Part shown: positions 53,965-61,789 of the stretch, piece after piece | Numbering within the stretch: position 1 is the stretch's first letter | Layout of the letters: each line of letters begins with the position of its first letter | Assembly: GCA_028283505.1 (NCBI GenBank) | Contig: JAPOFX010000001.1 | Coordinates: 72,197-136,196, forward strand | Length of the DNA stretch: 64,000 bases | DNA from: Candidatus Poseidoniales archaeon | GTDB lineage: Archaea > Thermoplasmatota > Poseidoniia > Poseidoniales > Thalassarchaeaceae | Direction: 5' to 3' | The notes under the pieces: generated by a model | Databases searched by the model: none | What the model saw: only the letters and a program-made list of their open reading frames with translations | What the model was told of the DNA's origin: nothing | Translations under genes and position numbers: made by a program

Positions 53965-55230
53965 TTGGACGTATCAGGAGACTTTACCATAGCCGATATT
54001 GGCTTGGCAGATTCCGGTAGGCTCAAGGTAGAGTGGGCTAGGAGCAGGATGCCTGCACTAGCCTCCCTGAGGGAGAAGGCAGAGTTAGAGCGCCCTCTCG
54101 ATGGTCAGAGAATTGCTGGATGTTTGCATGTAACCAAGGAAACGGCTGTCCTGATAGAAACACTTCAGGCGGCGGGCGCTGAGATATCCTGGTCAGGATG
54201 CAATCCCCTCTCAACACAGGATGATGTTGCAGCATGGCTCGCCTCCGAGGGATATTCTATCCATGCATGGCACGGTCAGGACAACCAAGGATTCTACGAT
54301 TGTATAGACAGAACCTTGGATATGAAACCGACACTAACTCTTGATGATGGTGCAGATCTAATTTACCGTGTCCATTCAAAGTTCAAGGACTTAGCTGAAG
54401 GAATAATCGGTGGGACAGAGGAGACCACAACAGGAGTTCACAGACTCAGGGCAATGGCCGATGCTGGGGAGCTGCTGTATCCAGTAATCGCAGTTAACGA
54501 CGCTGAGACCAAGTGGGATTTCGATAATGTCCACGGAACGGGGCAGTCCACGATCGATGGCATCCTAAGGGCGACCAGCGTCCTCATTGCAGGAAAGAAC
54601 TTCGTCGTTGCGGGGTACGGACACTGTGGAAGGGGCCTGGCGATTAGGGCAAGAGGATTGGGTGCGAATGTGATAATCACAGAGATTGACCCAATACCAG
54701 CACTGAAGGCCACAATGGACGGTTTTAGGGTGATGAAAATGGATGATGCCGCCCCTCTTGGAGATCTTTTCTGTACAGCTACTGGCATGAAGGACGTCAT
54801 AGTAGGCAGGCATTTTGACTCGATGAAAGATGGGGCAATAATCTGCAATACGGGGCATTACGACTGTGAGATTAGTATCACTGACTTGGAGGATAGGGCA
54901 ACAGAGGTCTTCACCATCAGGGACAATAACGAGGCATTCACAATGTCAGATGGCAGGAGACTGCACCTTTTGGCCAGAGGGAGGTTGGTCAACCTAGCTT
55001 CTGCTGAGGGACATCCCAGCGAGGTCATGGATATGTCCTTCGCGAATCAGTTCCTAGCCCTGTGCAGGCTCGCTAAGGAGGGCTCCAGCTATCAAAACAC
55101 AGTTTATGACATCCATCCAGATCAGGACAGGGAGTTAGCATCATTGAAACTATCTTCCTCGGGAATAACCATCGATGAATTGACTCAGGATCAGAAATCG
55201 TATCTGCTTGATTTCTCAGCCGGAACCTAG
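53965..55230 (+). CDS. ahcY: Adenosylhomocysteinase
   Basis: 421 residues from a TTG two bases after the giant gene's stop; no ATG or GTG fits, and the start 'DFTIADIGLADSGRLKVEWA' matches family N-termini. It splits S-adenosylhomocysteine to adenosine and homocysteine with bound NAD+. Seen: 'GCLHVTKETAVLIETL', 'AWHGQDNQGFYDCI', 'VNDAETKWDFDNVHGTGQST' with catalytic Lys, the Rossmann site 'VVAGYGHCGRGLAIRARGLG' and 'DMSFANQFLALCRL' near the end. The shorter archaeal form without the eukaryotic 40-residue insertion. Translation may be coupled to the upstream surface gene, though the pairing makes no obvious functional sense. Confidence 0.94.
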   Translation: MDVSGDFTIADIGLADSGRLKVEWARSRMPALASLREKAELERPLDGQRIAGCLHVTKETAVLIETLQAAGAEISWSGCNPLSTQDDVAAWLASEGYSIHAWHGQDNQGFYDCIDRTLDMKPTLTLDDGADLIYRVHSKFKDLAEGIIGGTEETTTGVHRLRAMADAGELLYPVIAVNDAETKWDFDNVHGTGQSTIDGILRATSVLIAGKNFVVAGYGHCGRGLAIRARGLGANVIITEIDPIPALKATMDGFRVMKMDDAAPLGDLFCTATGMKDVIVGRHFDSMKDGAIICNTGHYDCEISITDLEDRATEVFTIRDNNEAFTMSDGRRLHLLARGRLVNLASAEGHPSEVMDMSFANQFLALCRLAKEGSSYQNTVYDIHPDQDRELASLKLSSSGITIDELTQDQKSYLLDFSAGT

Positions 55231-56243
55231 TCGTGAAGCATCGGGATTGACAAGTCCCACTTCACTGGAATTTTCTCATCTGATTCGACAATCAAAGCCA
55301 CTCTCTCCCTGATTGCTGGCATCTTACCTTTCATCAGGGACGAATACAGGGGGCTCTCTCTGATACTATTCGGTATACAGACTTGACCCGTGGTAGTTTC
55401 GTAATCTATCGCCCTTTCCAAATCAAGCGCATGCCTATTTATCGATTGCAGCAAATTCATACTTAGCCTACTTATTGCCATCACCGCTACGAGTAATATG
55501 ATGAAAACAAGTGGCAAGGCCCAGCCAGAGTTACCTATGAAAATCATGCTAGCACTACCAATGAAGAATGCTAGTGGAGCAACGAAAAGCATCAGGAATA
55601 GACCTTGAGAAATAGGCTTCTTTTTTTTCAGCCTTTCAATTATGTCCCACCTCGGATGCTTGGGTTGATTGGGCCTGAAAATCTCGTCCTCCTCCATCTT
55701 CGAGGCCTTAGAGACAGTCTGACTGACTCTGCCCATCCTCATCCTCAACCCTCCGTCAACAGACTCCATCTCCGGTGAGAACATCTCCTCAATCAAATCA
55801 GCGCACTCTTCGTAGTATCCCATTCTAACAAGTATGGAGACTTGCTCAATAATGGGGGTTACCTCAGTGGGCGCATGCCCCCTACGTTCCTCCCACCACA
55901 TCAATGCATCTTCCATCATCCCTAAGTGATCTACAAGCAAGGTTCCTCCAAGATCCCAAGCCCTCCGATTTTCGGGATCTAGCTGTACTACTTTTTTGAG
56001 TGCCGTTACTGACTTTGCTGTTTGAACGAGACTGGGCATCTCTTGCTTACCTTTGGTCGGAGCTGGTAGCTCCATCCTCGCAATCATCATCCACGCGTCG
56101 GAGTTATCTGGTTCTCCAACCAGGAGCTCTCTGCAGACTCGAAGAGACTCCTCTCTGTCGCCCCTCTTCTCTGCTTCTATGGCATCCATCCAGAGGTCAC
56201 CCTTGTCCCCTGTATCAACGACCATGTCAATCGGGTGAGGCAT
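55227..56243 (-). CDS. TPR-containing membrane protein
   Basis: 338 residues from an ATG; family not recognised beyond repeats. TPR-like helices fill residues 15-165 ('AIEAEKRGDREESLRVCREL', 'PDNSDAWMMIARMELPAP', 'LDPENRRAWDLGGTLL'), a basic linker (KKKKP) leads to two membrane helices near 218-260, and a C-terminal cytosolic domain of about 80 residues follows. It may organise protein complexes at the membrane. Its 3' end overlaps the adenosylhomocysteinase gene by 4 bp. A lipoprotein gene lies downstream of neither; the next same-strand gene upstream ends 27 bp away. Confidence 0.72.
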   Translation of the reverse strand: MPHPIDMVVDTGDKGDLWMDAIEAEKRGDREESLRVCRELLVGEPDNSDAWMMIARMELPAPTKGKQEMPSLVQTAKSVTALKKVVQLDPENRRAWDLGGTLLVDHLGMMEDALMWWEERRGHAPTEVTPIIEQVSILVRMGYYEECADLIEEMFSPEMESVDGGLRMRMGRVSQTVSKASKMEEDEIFRPNQPKHPRWDIIERLKKKKPISQGLFLMLFVAPLAFFIGSASMIFIGNSGWALPLVFIILLVAVMAISRLSMNLLQSINRHALDLERAIDYETTTGQVCIPNSIRESPLYSSLMKGKMPAIRERVALIVESDEKIPVKWDLSIPMLHD

Positions 56244-56270
56244 CAGCGCTTGAAGGATACTATTTCTGAT

Positions 56271-57458
56271 CTATATTTTACCATTTATCATCACAATATC
56301 CCCGGCCCAGTGAAAAACTAGTATCTCATCATTAAACCCTTTACCAAAACCAACTATCATTCCTCCTGAATTTCCTAGATGCCTCTCATTCCATTTTCCA
56401 TCCGTTTCTTCAAGTATCCAGATTGATCCAGTACAAAAGTCGCCATACAGATACCCGTCCCGAAGATTCTCAGGCCCCCAATCCATCCAGTATCCACCAG
56501 TTATGGAGCAGTTTCCATTTTCATGAGGGTAAGCCAATAATGGGTCAGTCAATCCATTTTCACTGTCATCTCGTGTACTTGAACAGCTCATTTCCTCTTG
56601 GAATTCCTGGAACCCTTCCCTCTCACTCCATCCCAAATTAGCTCTTTCAATCAGAGAGACCAGATTTACTTCCTCCCAGCAGTTCTGCCCAACGTCGGCA
56701 ATCCATAAATCATTAGAGTTTCCAATGTCGAAGCGCCATGGATTTCTCAACCCACTGTGAAGTATGTACGGGTCTCCCGTTGAATTATCAAGAACCGCCA
56801 AAACCTCATTATCCCTGAATTCAAACAGGAGAATCGTGCCCAGGGGACTGGACTGGTCCTGCCCGTGAGAGTGAGGATCATTTGCAGATCCACCATCGCC
56901 AAGCCCCCAAAGGTAACTGCTGTTACCTGCGTGGACAAGGAATCCCCCATTGTGATTCCTGTATGGTTGCTCAATTCTCTTAAGGACTGTAATTGAATCT
57001 GCATCAATCAAGCCGTTATCTCCAACTTCAGCCGATGACAAAACCAAGTCAGACTGATTTTCCCCTTCGCAAGTACCATCCTCAACATACGACAACAGAA
57101 CCAATTTGGAATTTTCAAAATCCTCATCAAAAGAAAACCCCAGCAATCCCTGCTCCATATGGCACCTACTAACTATCCCACTGAGATCTGCAACATCTTC
57201 CAAATTTTGTCCATCCCAAGATTTTATGATCCCGCTCAGGAATATGACCCACATTTTTCCATCCAGAGGGTTCAGTAGGGAATGATGCGCAGTCTCTCCA
57301 AGCTGCAGAACAGTTTGACATTCAAGATCGTAACTCATCTGGCATCCATCAGAGATTGGGTCAGGCCACTCAAAGCCATCATCGGAATCTCCTCCAAAGC
57401 ATCCTATGCTCAGTGAGGATAAAAAAAGCAGTAAAGTCAACACCATTGCTGATTTCAT
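56271..57458 (-). CDS. Secreted lipoprotein resembling soluble glucose/sorbosone dehydrogenase
   Basis: 395 residues from an ATG. The signal peptide ends in the lipobox SIGC (Cys20). The rest follows the six-bladed propeller family of PQQ-dependent sugar dehydrogenases and HIPL proteins: 'MEQGLLGFSFDEDF', 'RNHNGGFLVHAG' (the HNGG motif, with the active-site His), 'LGDGGSANDPHSHGQ', 'GLRNPWRFDI', 'DVGQNCWEEVN' and 'SITGGYW'. It would oxidise a sugar outside the cell, if PQQ or another cofactor is available. Eight or more cysteines suggest disulfides. It lies on the same strand as the transferrin-like gene (53 bp after its stop) but has its own AT-rich leader. Confidence 0.8.
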   Translation of the reverse strand: MKSAMVLTLLLFLSSLSIGCFGGDSDDGFEWPDPISDGCQMSYDLECQTVLQLGETAHHSLLNPLDGKMWVIFLSGIIKSWDGQNLEDVADLSGIVSRCHMEQGLLGFSFDEDFENSKLVLLSYVEDGTCEGENQSDLVLSSAEVGDNGLIDADSITVLKRIEQPYRNHNGGFLVHAGNSSYLWGLGDGGSANDPHSHGQDQSSPLGTILLFEFRDNEVLAVLDNSTGDPYILHSGLRNPWRFDIGNSNDLWIADVGQNCWEEVNLVSLIERANLGWSEREGFQEFQEEMSCSSTRDDSENGLTDPLLAYPHENGNCSITGGYWMDWGPENLRDGYLYGDFCTGSIWILEETDGKWNERHLGNSGGMIVGFGKGFNDEILVFHWAGDIVMINGKI

Positions 57459-57511
57459 AATACCGCCATCGCAATTTATTCAGTGATTGTTATAACCCTC
57501 TATTTATGGAT

Positions 57512-58576
57512 TTAAGAGAAGTATGCCTGTATTCCCGGGACATTGGAAACTGCATCTCCGTAGGTTCCTAAGTGGGTATCAGCATTGGTTGCTACCATTC
57601 CATCGGTGTTTAGTAGATCACTGAGGATTTCACGGCCCTCTGCATCTTCGTTTAATGAAACCAATGCATTCTGCACCTTCTCCACAGTCTCGATGTCCAT
57701 GGTGTCCGGGTTGTAGAGAGCTGGGTGGCTCGGTGCCTTACCAAACGAGGGGAGCATTACAAGCTCATCAAGATCCATGCACCAGTCGTCTCCATCTGCA
57801 ACTCCGTCGTCGTTCTCATCGCAGTACAAGCGGTAGGCGGTATCCTTGACCAGTGCTACATCTCCATAACCTGTCATCATGCACTTCATGGCTCCCTTGT
57901 ATCCGGAGTATTGGGTTCCTCCCTCTGGGATGCTCGAATCCTCACTGAAGAAGTTGGTCACTGTCGCTCTGAGGGAGTCGATATCATTGGGGTCTCCGAT
58001 AACATCCGCGTATCCATTCCCGATCAAGTATCCCATCGGAATGAGCATTCCCGCGCTCTTTAGCCATCCTGTGTGACAGGACTTCTTGCCCTCCATCAGT
58101 GCGAATGGGTCGGTGTTCGGATCATCATCCAGGTGGGCTGCTGCTATGTCTGAGTCAGCCTTGACCCATGCAGCGGCATTGTAGTAAACCCTTCCATCGG
58201 ACTTCCACTCGGCCGCCAGAACATCCAACTCGTATACTTCCCATGCTAGCCATGCGGCGGCGCCGTCAACGAATCCGATATCAGCATTACCCTTGTCGAT
58301 GGCCTCGATGATACCGCCAGATCCGGTGACCGGGTAAATCTCAACGTCCATTCCGGTCAGAGAACTCATCTTGTCAGCTAGATGCTGAGGATTTTTATCC
58401 CATATTAGGTAGGTATCCTGTACCTCAAAAGCTATCGTCAGACAATTTTCTTCATCCTCACAGGATTCGTAGTTTACGTCAAAAATCAGATACAAAACTG
58501 TGGCTGAGAATATAATCCCTGCCATCAGGAACGCTTTATTCGTAACTGCCCAACTCTTGATTTCCTCTGTTCTCAT
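57512..58576 (-). CDS. Transferrin-lobe-like iron-binding protein, membrane anchored
   Basis: 354 residues from an ATG. An N-terminal helix (about 13-32) anchors it; the rest is a type-2 periplasmic-binding fold. The match to one transferrin lobe is detailed: Asp104 in FVDGAAAW, Tyr131 in VYYNAAAWVK, GKKSCHTGWLKSAGM (163-177), 'VTNFFSED', Tyr226 in SGYKGAMKC, GDVALVKDTA and His284 in APSH. These fall at human transferrin Asp63, Tyr95, Tyr188 and His249; Thr169 matches the anion-binding Thr120, while Arg124 is replaced by Lys173. Cys167/Cys232 match a conserved disulfide. Automated calls may give phosphonate-binding PhnD, a related fold. Fe3+ capture at the cell surface is inferred. A DtxR-like box lies at the promoter. 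Confidence 0.82.
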   Translation of the reverse strand: MRTEEIKSWAVTNKAFLMAGIIFSATVLYLIFDVNYESCEDEENCLTIAFEVQDTYLIWDKNPQHLADKMSSLTGMDVEIYPVTGSGGIIEAIDKGNADIGFVDGAAAWLAWEVYELDVLAAEWKSDGRVYYNAAAWVKADSDIAAAHLDDDPNTDPFALMEGKKSCHTGWLKSAGMLIPMGYLIGNGYADVIGDPNDIDSLRATVTNFFSEDSSIPEGGTQYSGYKGAMKCMMTGYGDVALVKDTAYRLYCDENDDGVADGDDWCMDLDELVMLPSFGKAPSHPALYNPDTMDIETVEKVQNALVSLNEDAEGREILSDLLNTDGMVATNADTHLGTYGDAVSNVPGIQAYFS

Positions 58577-58607
58577 GGCGTGGTCGTACAGAGGCTCAAT
58601 GATAAAA

Positions 58608-58623
58608 TTTAGGGTAGCCTAAA
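58608..58623 (-). promoter_or_regulatory. DtxR/IdeR-like operator of the transferrin-like gene
   Basis: TTTAGG-GTAG-CCTAAA (plus-strand reading), a perfect 6-bp palindrome with a 4-base spacer, 32 bases before the minus-strand ATG at 58576. It matches the TTAGG-N4-CCTAA core of the DtxR/IdeR iron box and would overlap the transcription start. The TATA candidate AGTATACT (58634-58641) lies directly upstream and overlaps the stop codon of the preceding gene. Confidence 0.7.
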
Positions 58624-58633
58624 CTCTTTCGGA

Positions 58634-58641
58634 AGTATACT
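58634..58641 (-). promoter_or_regulatory. TATA box of the transferrin-like gene
   Basis: AGTATACT lies about 58-65 bases before the ATG at 58576, so transcription should start near 58610, inside the palindromic operator. It also overlaps the last codon of the GDPD gene. Confidence 0.5.
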
Positions 58642-59216
58642 CAAAAACCAAAAAACCATTTCATCTGAGCGAAAATCCACATAGTCTTAGACTTAGAAGC
58701 TCGAAACAGGTCAATCCTATGCCTACCAACTCTAACGAGCTTGATATCTGACTCATGAGCCCTTTCGCGCCAATAATCCCTGGATTCTGATGGGAACGAA
58801 TCGATGAACCTACTCGGAGTGCACATCAACATCCATTTTTCATTACATTCTACGGCGTCGAAAACCTCATTCCTACAGTCATCGGAATGGACATGCTTGA
58901 TTTCAATCATTACTCGCTCGTCTCTCTTATTCAGCTCCTCGACTATTTCTCCGAATCTTGGAATTCTAATTCCAAGGGAGAGACCTGCCCTGCAGATATC
59001 ATTAAATTTCATGTTCTTGGTATGAACTAACTCTCCCTGATCCATGATCGAATCATCGTGAAATACGAATAGGACGCCATCACTAGACTCTCTAACGTCA
59101 AATTCCCAATACCTAAATCTTCGGTCCGAAACTAGTTCATAAGAACCGAGAAGACCTTCAAGCGTATTTTCCAGTTTCGTGCCAGAGGCTCCAAGCCTAT
59201 GACCTAGATTTTTCAC
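58641..59216 (-). CDS. Glycerophosphodiester phosphodiesterase-family protein
   Basis: 191 residues from a GTG that overlaps the gar1 stop codon (GTGA arrangement), implying coupled translation. The GDPD barrel motifs are present: LGHRLGAS (His6, Arg7), 'LENTLEG', 'YWEFDVRESSDG', 'FVFHDDSIMD' with the second catalytic His, and 'RVMIEIKH'. It is shorter than the usual ~240 residues, and the C-terminal strands are reduced. It would release glycerol phosphate from lipid headgroups; in archaea the likely substrates are glycerol phosphodiesters from lipid breakdown or diet. Confidence 0.82.
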   Translation of the reverse strand: MKNLGHRLGASGTKLENTLEGLLGSYELVSDRRFRYWEFDVRESSDGVLFVFHDDSIMDQGELVHTKNMKFNDICRAGLSLGIRIPRFGEIVEELNKRDERVMIEIKHVHSDDCRNEVFDAVECNEKWMLMCTPSRFIDSFPSESRDYWRERAHESDIKLVRVGRHRIDLFRASKSKTMWIFAQMKWFFGF

Positions 59217-59668
59217 CTTCTGCCACGCCCTCTGGAATGCCTTCTAGCCCCTCTTCCGTTGGATTTCTGACCCCTTCCCCCGCGTGGCCCCGAGTTCCTG
59301 TTCGTACCTTCCCGTTTTTTTCTGCCCCCTCCGTTGCGAGCTCTATTGACTTGCCCTCGGGGCTTACCACTTCTTCCCCTCTGGTATTTCTCGCGTCCCT
59401 TCGCTTCCCCATGAGTCCTCTTATTGCCTGATTTACGTGGAGCAATCTCAACCGGAGACCCTATCGCGCGCTCGACCTCTACTCCCCTTAAAATTGGAAA
59501 AACATGAACCAAACCCGAATCAACTGGTCCCAAAACTGTGTCTACTCTTCCTAAAACTTTACCACCTTTGACACGAATGGTATCCCCGAGATTGGGTGAC
59601 CTTCCCTCAAAGGATACCAATAGTCCCCTCATGTGAGAGATGTTCTCAACTCTTCCTGAAAATGTCAT
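59213..59668 (-). CDS. gar1: H/ACA ribonucleoprotein protein Gar1 with RGG-type tail
   Basis: 151 residues from the ATG at 59668, one base after the stop of the surface-protein gene; a TTG at 59701 is rejected. The Gar1 core covers about 1-80, with 'VLGRVDTVLGPVDSGLVHVF' equivalent to the family's G-x-V-(D/E)-x-x-x-GP motif. The remaining ~70 residues are almost entirely Gly, Arg, Lys, Asn and Ser (GGGRKKREG, GPRGGRGQKSNGRG, HSRGRGRR). Such glycine-arginine tails are known in eukaryotic Gar1, while archaeal Gar1 is usually only the core. It acts with Cbf5, Nop10 and L7Ae in pseudouridylation of RNA. The GDPD gene overlaps its end. Confidence 0.87.
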   Translation of the reverse strand: MTFSGRVENISHMRGLLVSFEGRSPNLGDTIRVKGGKVLGRVDTVLGPVDSGLVHVFPILRGVEVERAIGSPVEIAPRKSGNKRTHGEAKGREKYQRGRSGKPRGQVNRARNGGGRKKREGTNRNSGPRGGRGQKSNGRGARRHSRGRGRR

Positions 59669-59669
59669 A

Positions 59670-61700
59670 TCAGATTCTCCTTCTAGGTAGGATAACCCCA
59701 AGTGAGAATGCGATAAACAAACTCATCAATCCACTAGCTGGAAGCATTCCTGGAGATTCATCGGCTGGTTCTTGTGGGCCGATAACGACCTGTTCGAATA
59801 ATCGAGAATTATTCACAATCATCTCCACTTCTGAGCATTTTCCAGATTCATCACATCCCTCCACGATTACCCGGTGCTCTCCAGATTCCCAAAGTGTGAA
59901 ATCGATATTAGGGGTCGACCAAGAGTTTCCAGATGCGCTCACAGAACCTGCCATCGCACCGTTTAATTTCATCGTGAAAGAGACGGATTCTCCATCTGGA
60001 TCGCTGTATTGCCCTCTCATCGACCAACAGCATCCTTCCCACTCAGAATTTGAGATGGAAATCAAGGGAGGTGTACTTTCTTTCACAATCCCCAAGATGT
60101 AAGTGTAGTCCATCGTGAAGACCTCGTCCCCTGTGACAATGATACGAACATCTACCAGACCAGGGAGCATGTTGGAAGAGTCTCCCACTACACCAATAGA
60201 GCTCGATGAAATAATTTCCACTGTCCCTATTTCCTGATTAACAGATCCTTGGACTAATTGAGCCACGACACTCAATGCTGGCCAGTTGGCTTTCGGATCA
60301 ATAGTAATATTATGGGGATTGGTTAACGTATCGGAATCAGAGTAAACTGAGAATGGTACTCCGATATGCCAGGTCCTTTCACTTGTGGCTAAGCCGTCCC
60401 CATCAGTCGCTTGACATGTGACATCTAGAGTGCCAGATTCTGGAATAACCGCCCTAATTGATCTGTCAGGCGCCTCATCCAACTCCATACCTGATCCATC
60501 ACGGCATGATATTTGCAGGTTTGAGGCACCATTCTCATCGTAGAACCATCTTGAGACTGCATCGTTCCAATCCGCCCAAATCACATCCCCAGAGAATGGG
60601 ACAGGAAACCATGTGCCATTCACCGGCGCATAATCTGTCCAGATGGGAGGGGCTGGTTCTGGAATTGGTTCGGTAGTGAAGTCGAAAAACAAATCTTCTC
60701 CCAACGGCCAATCTTCCCTATACCCATTAGGGCTTAGCTCCAAAGTCAGTGTTCCATCTTCGTTTTCAACTAGATTGAAGGATGATGATCCGTCACCGAT
60801 ACAACTCCCAACCGTCGGCGCCAATCCTCCAGCAGTAGACTCGTTCAATCCAACATCCCTGCCTTCACATTCATCCCACATTTCCAAACGCAGGTCCTCC
60901 ATCTCAGGGAAAGTAAAGTCAAATCTTGCTCCTGACAGGTTCGAGGCATTTATTGAGAATGTGAATTTGCTTGGGTCATCTACCCCAGAGATGGATAGCG
61001 TGGCATTGAGCCAGAGCTGAACCCTGCATTCGTCCATTCCAATATCGAATGAGACTTCGGTGTCGCAATCCCTATCTTGGTCGGGAATTACCGGAACTTC
61101 ATTGCATTCGCCTCCGATGGATGAAGTACAGCTCCTCATTTGGGAATGTCGAGGAGGCACTATGTTCCATTCCTCAATCTCTACGCCGTCCTCCTCCCAG
61201 CTAGTGTTCTTCCAATCGATTCCAACTCCTCCTCTGTGTGCCGGACCATCTCTGAGCCCTATTCTGGTCAAGGTGTGTTCGATGCATTCACTCGCCAGAG
61301 CTCTGAAGAACTCCCTCTCATCCGTGGAAAACCAGCCATCTCCTCCCTTGTTAGGGTCCAGTAATTCCATGAATTCATCCATAGTGAGCCTCAGTTCATC
61401 GGCCAGAGTTCCATTGACCCAAGCTACTGCTTGGACGTTGGCACTTTTCCAATCTTCGTCAATAACGATTTCAAAAGTAGCCTTTGAGTACTCAAACATA
61501 TTCTCAAACGTTATCGACCCACACTGCTCCTCTAGGCTACCCCCGCCTCCACCAATCTGAAATATTTTATTTGGTACCGAATCTAGATCATTATTCGCGC
61601 CAATATCGCTCAAAGGCATGGAAATAATCGATAATGCGACCACAAAGCAGAACCACGGAGCCTCGGATATGCCACCCATATGTGCATTTTGAAGGGTCAT
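59670..61700 (-). CDS. Secreted PKD/Ig-like surface protein with C-terminal sorting-type signal
   Basis: 676 residues from an ATG (Met8 also possible); signal segment about 14-34. Middle regions are Asp/Cys-rich, with several cysteine pairs ('QMRSCTSSIGGECNE', 'QDRDCDTEVSFDIGMDECRV') and Ig/PKD-like folds ('VTCQATDGDGLATSERTW', 'GQYSDPDGESVSFTMKL'). The C-terminus is a tripartite signal: 'ESPGMLPASGLMSLFIAFSLG' then VILPRRRI, i.e. short motif, hydrophobic helix and Arg cluster, as in proteins processed by sortases or archaeosortases. Function unknown. It is the first gene of a minus-strand run with gar1 and GDPD. Confidence 0.75.
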   Translation of the reverse strand: MTLQNAHMGGISEAPWFCFVVALSIISMPLSDIGANNDLDSVPNKIFQIGGGGGSLEEQCGSITFENMFEYSKATFEIVIDEDWKSANVQAVAWVNGTLADELRLTMDEFMELLDPNKGGDGWFSTDEREFFRALASECIEHTLTRIGLRDGPAHRGGVGIDWKNTSWEEDGVEIEEWNIVPPRHSQMRSCTSSIGGECNEVPVIPDQDRDCDTEVSFDIGMDECRVQLWLNATLSISGVDDPSKFTFSINASNLSGARFDFTFPEMEDLRLEMWDECEGRDVGLNESTAGGLAPTVGSCIGDGSSSFNLVENEDGTLTLELSPNGYREDWPLGEDLFFDFTTEPIPEPAPPIWTDYAPVNGTWFPVPFSGDVIWADWNDAVSRWFYDENGASNLQISCRDGSGMELDEAPDRSIRAVIPESGTLDVTCQATDGDGLATSERTWHIGVPFSVYSDSDTLTNPHNITIDPKANWPALSVVAQLVQGSVNQEIGTVEIISSSSIGVVGDSSNMLPGLVDVRIIVTGDEVFTMDYTYILGIVKESTPPLISISNSEWEGCCWSMRGQYSDPDGESVSFTMKLNGAMAGSVSASGNSWSTPNIDFTLWESGEHRVIVEGCDESGKCSEVEMIVNNSRLFEQVVIGPQEPADESPGMLPASGLMSLFIAFSLGVILPRRRI

Positions 61701-61730
61701 TGGACATGATTCTATCGTACGAAATTAAAG

Positions 61731-61746
61731 TTTAGGGCTCCCTAAA
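61731..61746 (+). promoter_or_regulatory. DtxR/IdeR-like operator of the Fea1-like gene
   Basis: TTTAGG-GCTC-CCTAAA, same half-sites and spacer as 58608-58623, immediately before the TATA candidate GATATACT (61750-61757) and 44 bases before the ATG at 61790. A repressor bound here would cover the TFB/TBP site. Confidence 0.72.
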
Positions 61747-61777
61747 TTAGATATACTCTATCCCGTTCGGACCATCC

Positions 61778-61783
61778 AAGGAG
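61778..61783 (+). promoter_or_regulatory. Ribosome binding site of the Fea1-like gene
   Basis: AAGGAG, six bases before the ATG at 61790, a strong Shine-Dalgarno match that fixes this start. Confidence 0.6.
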
Positions 61784-61789
61784 ATTAAC

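Noticed and set aside
57512-58576. Phosphonate/phosphate ABC transporter substrate-binding protein (PhnD)
   Set aside because: The fold is related, but the exact SCHTG, GYxGAxKC, NFFS and PSH pattern with four iron ligands fits transferrin better, and no ABC permease or ATPase gene is adjacent.
61060-61560. 166-codon plus-strand frame inside the surface-protein gene
   Set aside because: Ser/Pro-rich antisense shadow of 59670-61700, no start signals.
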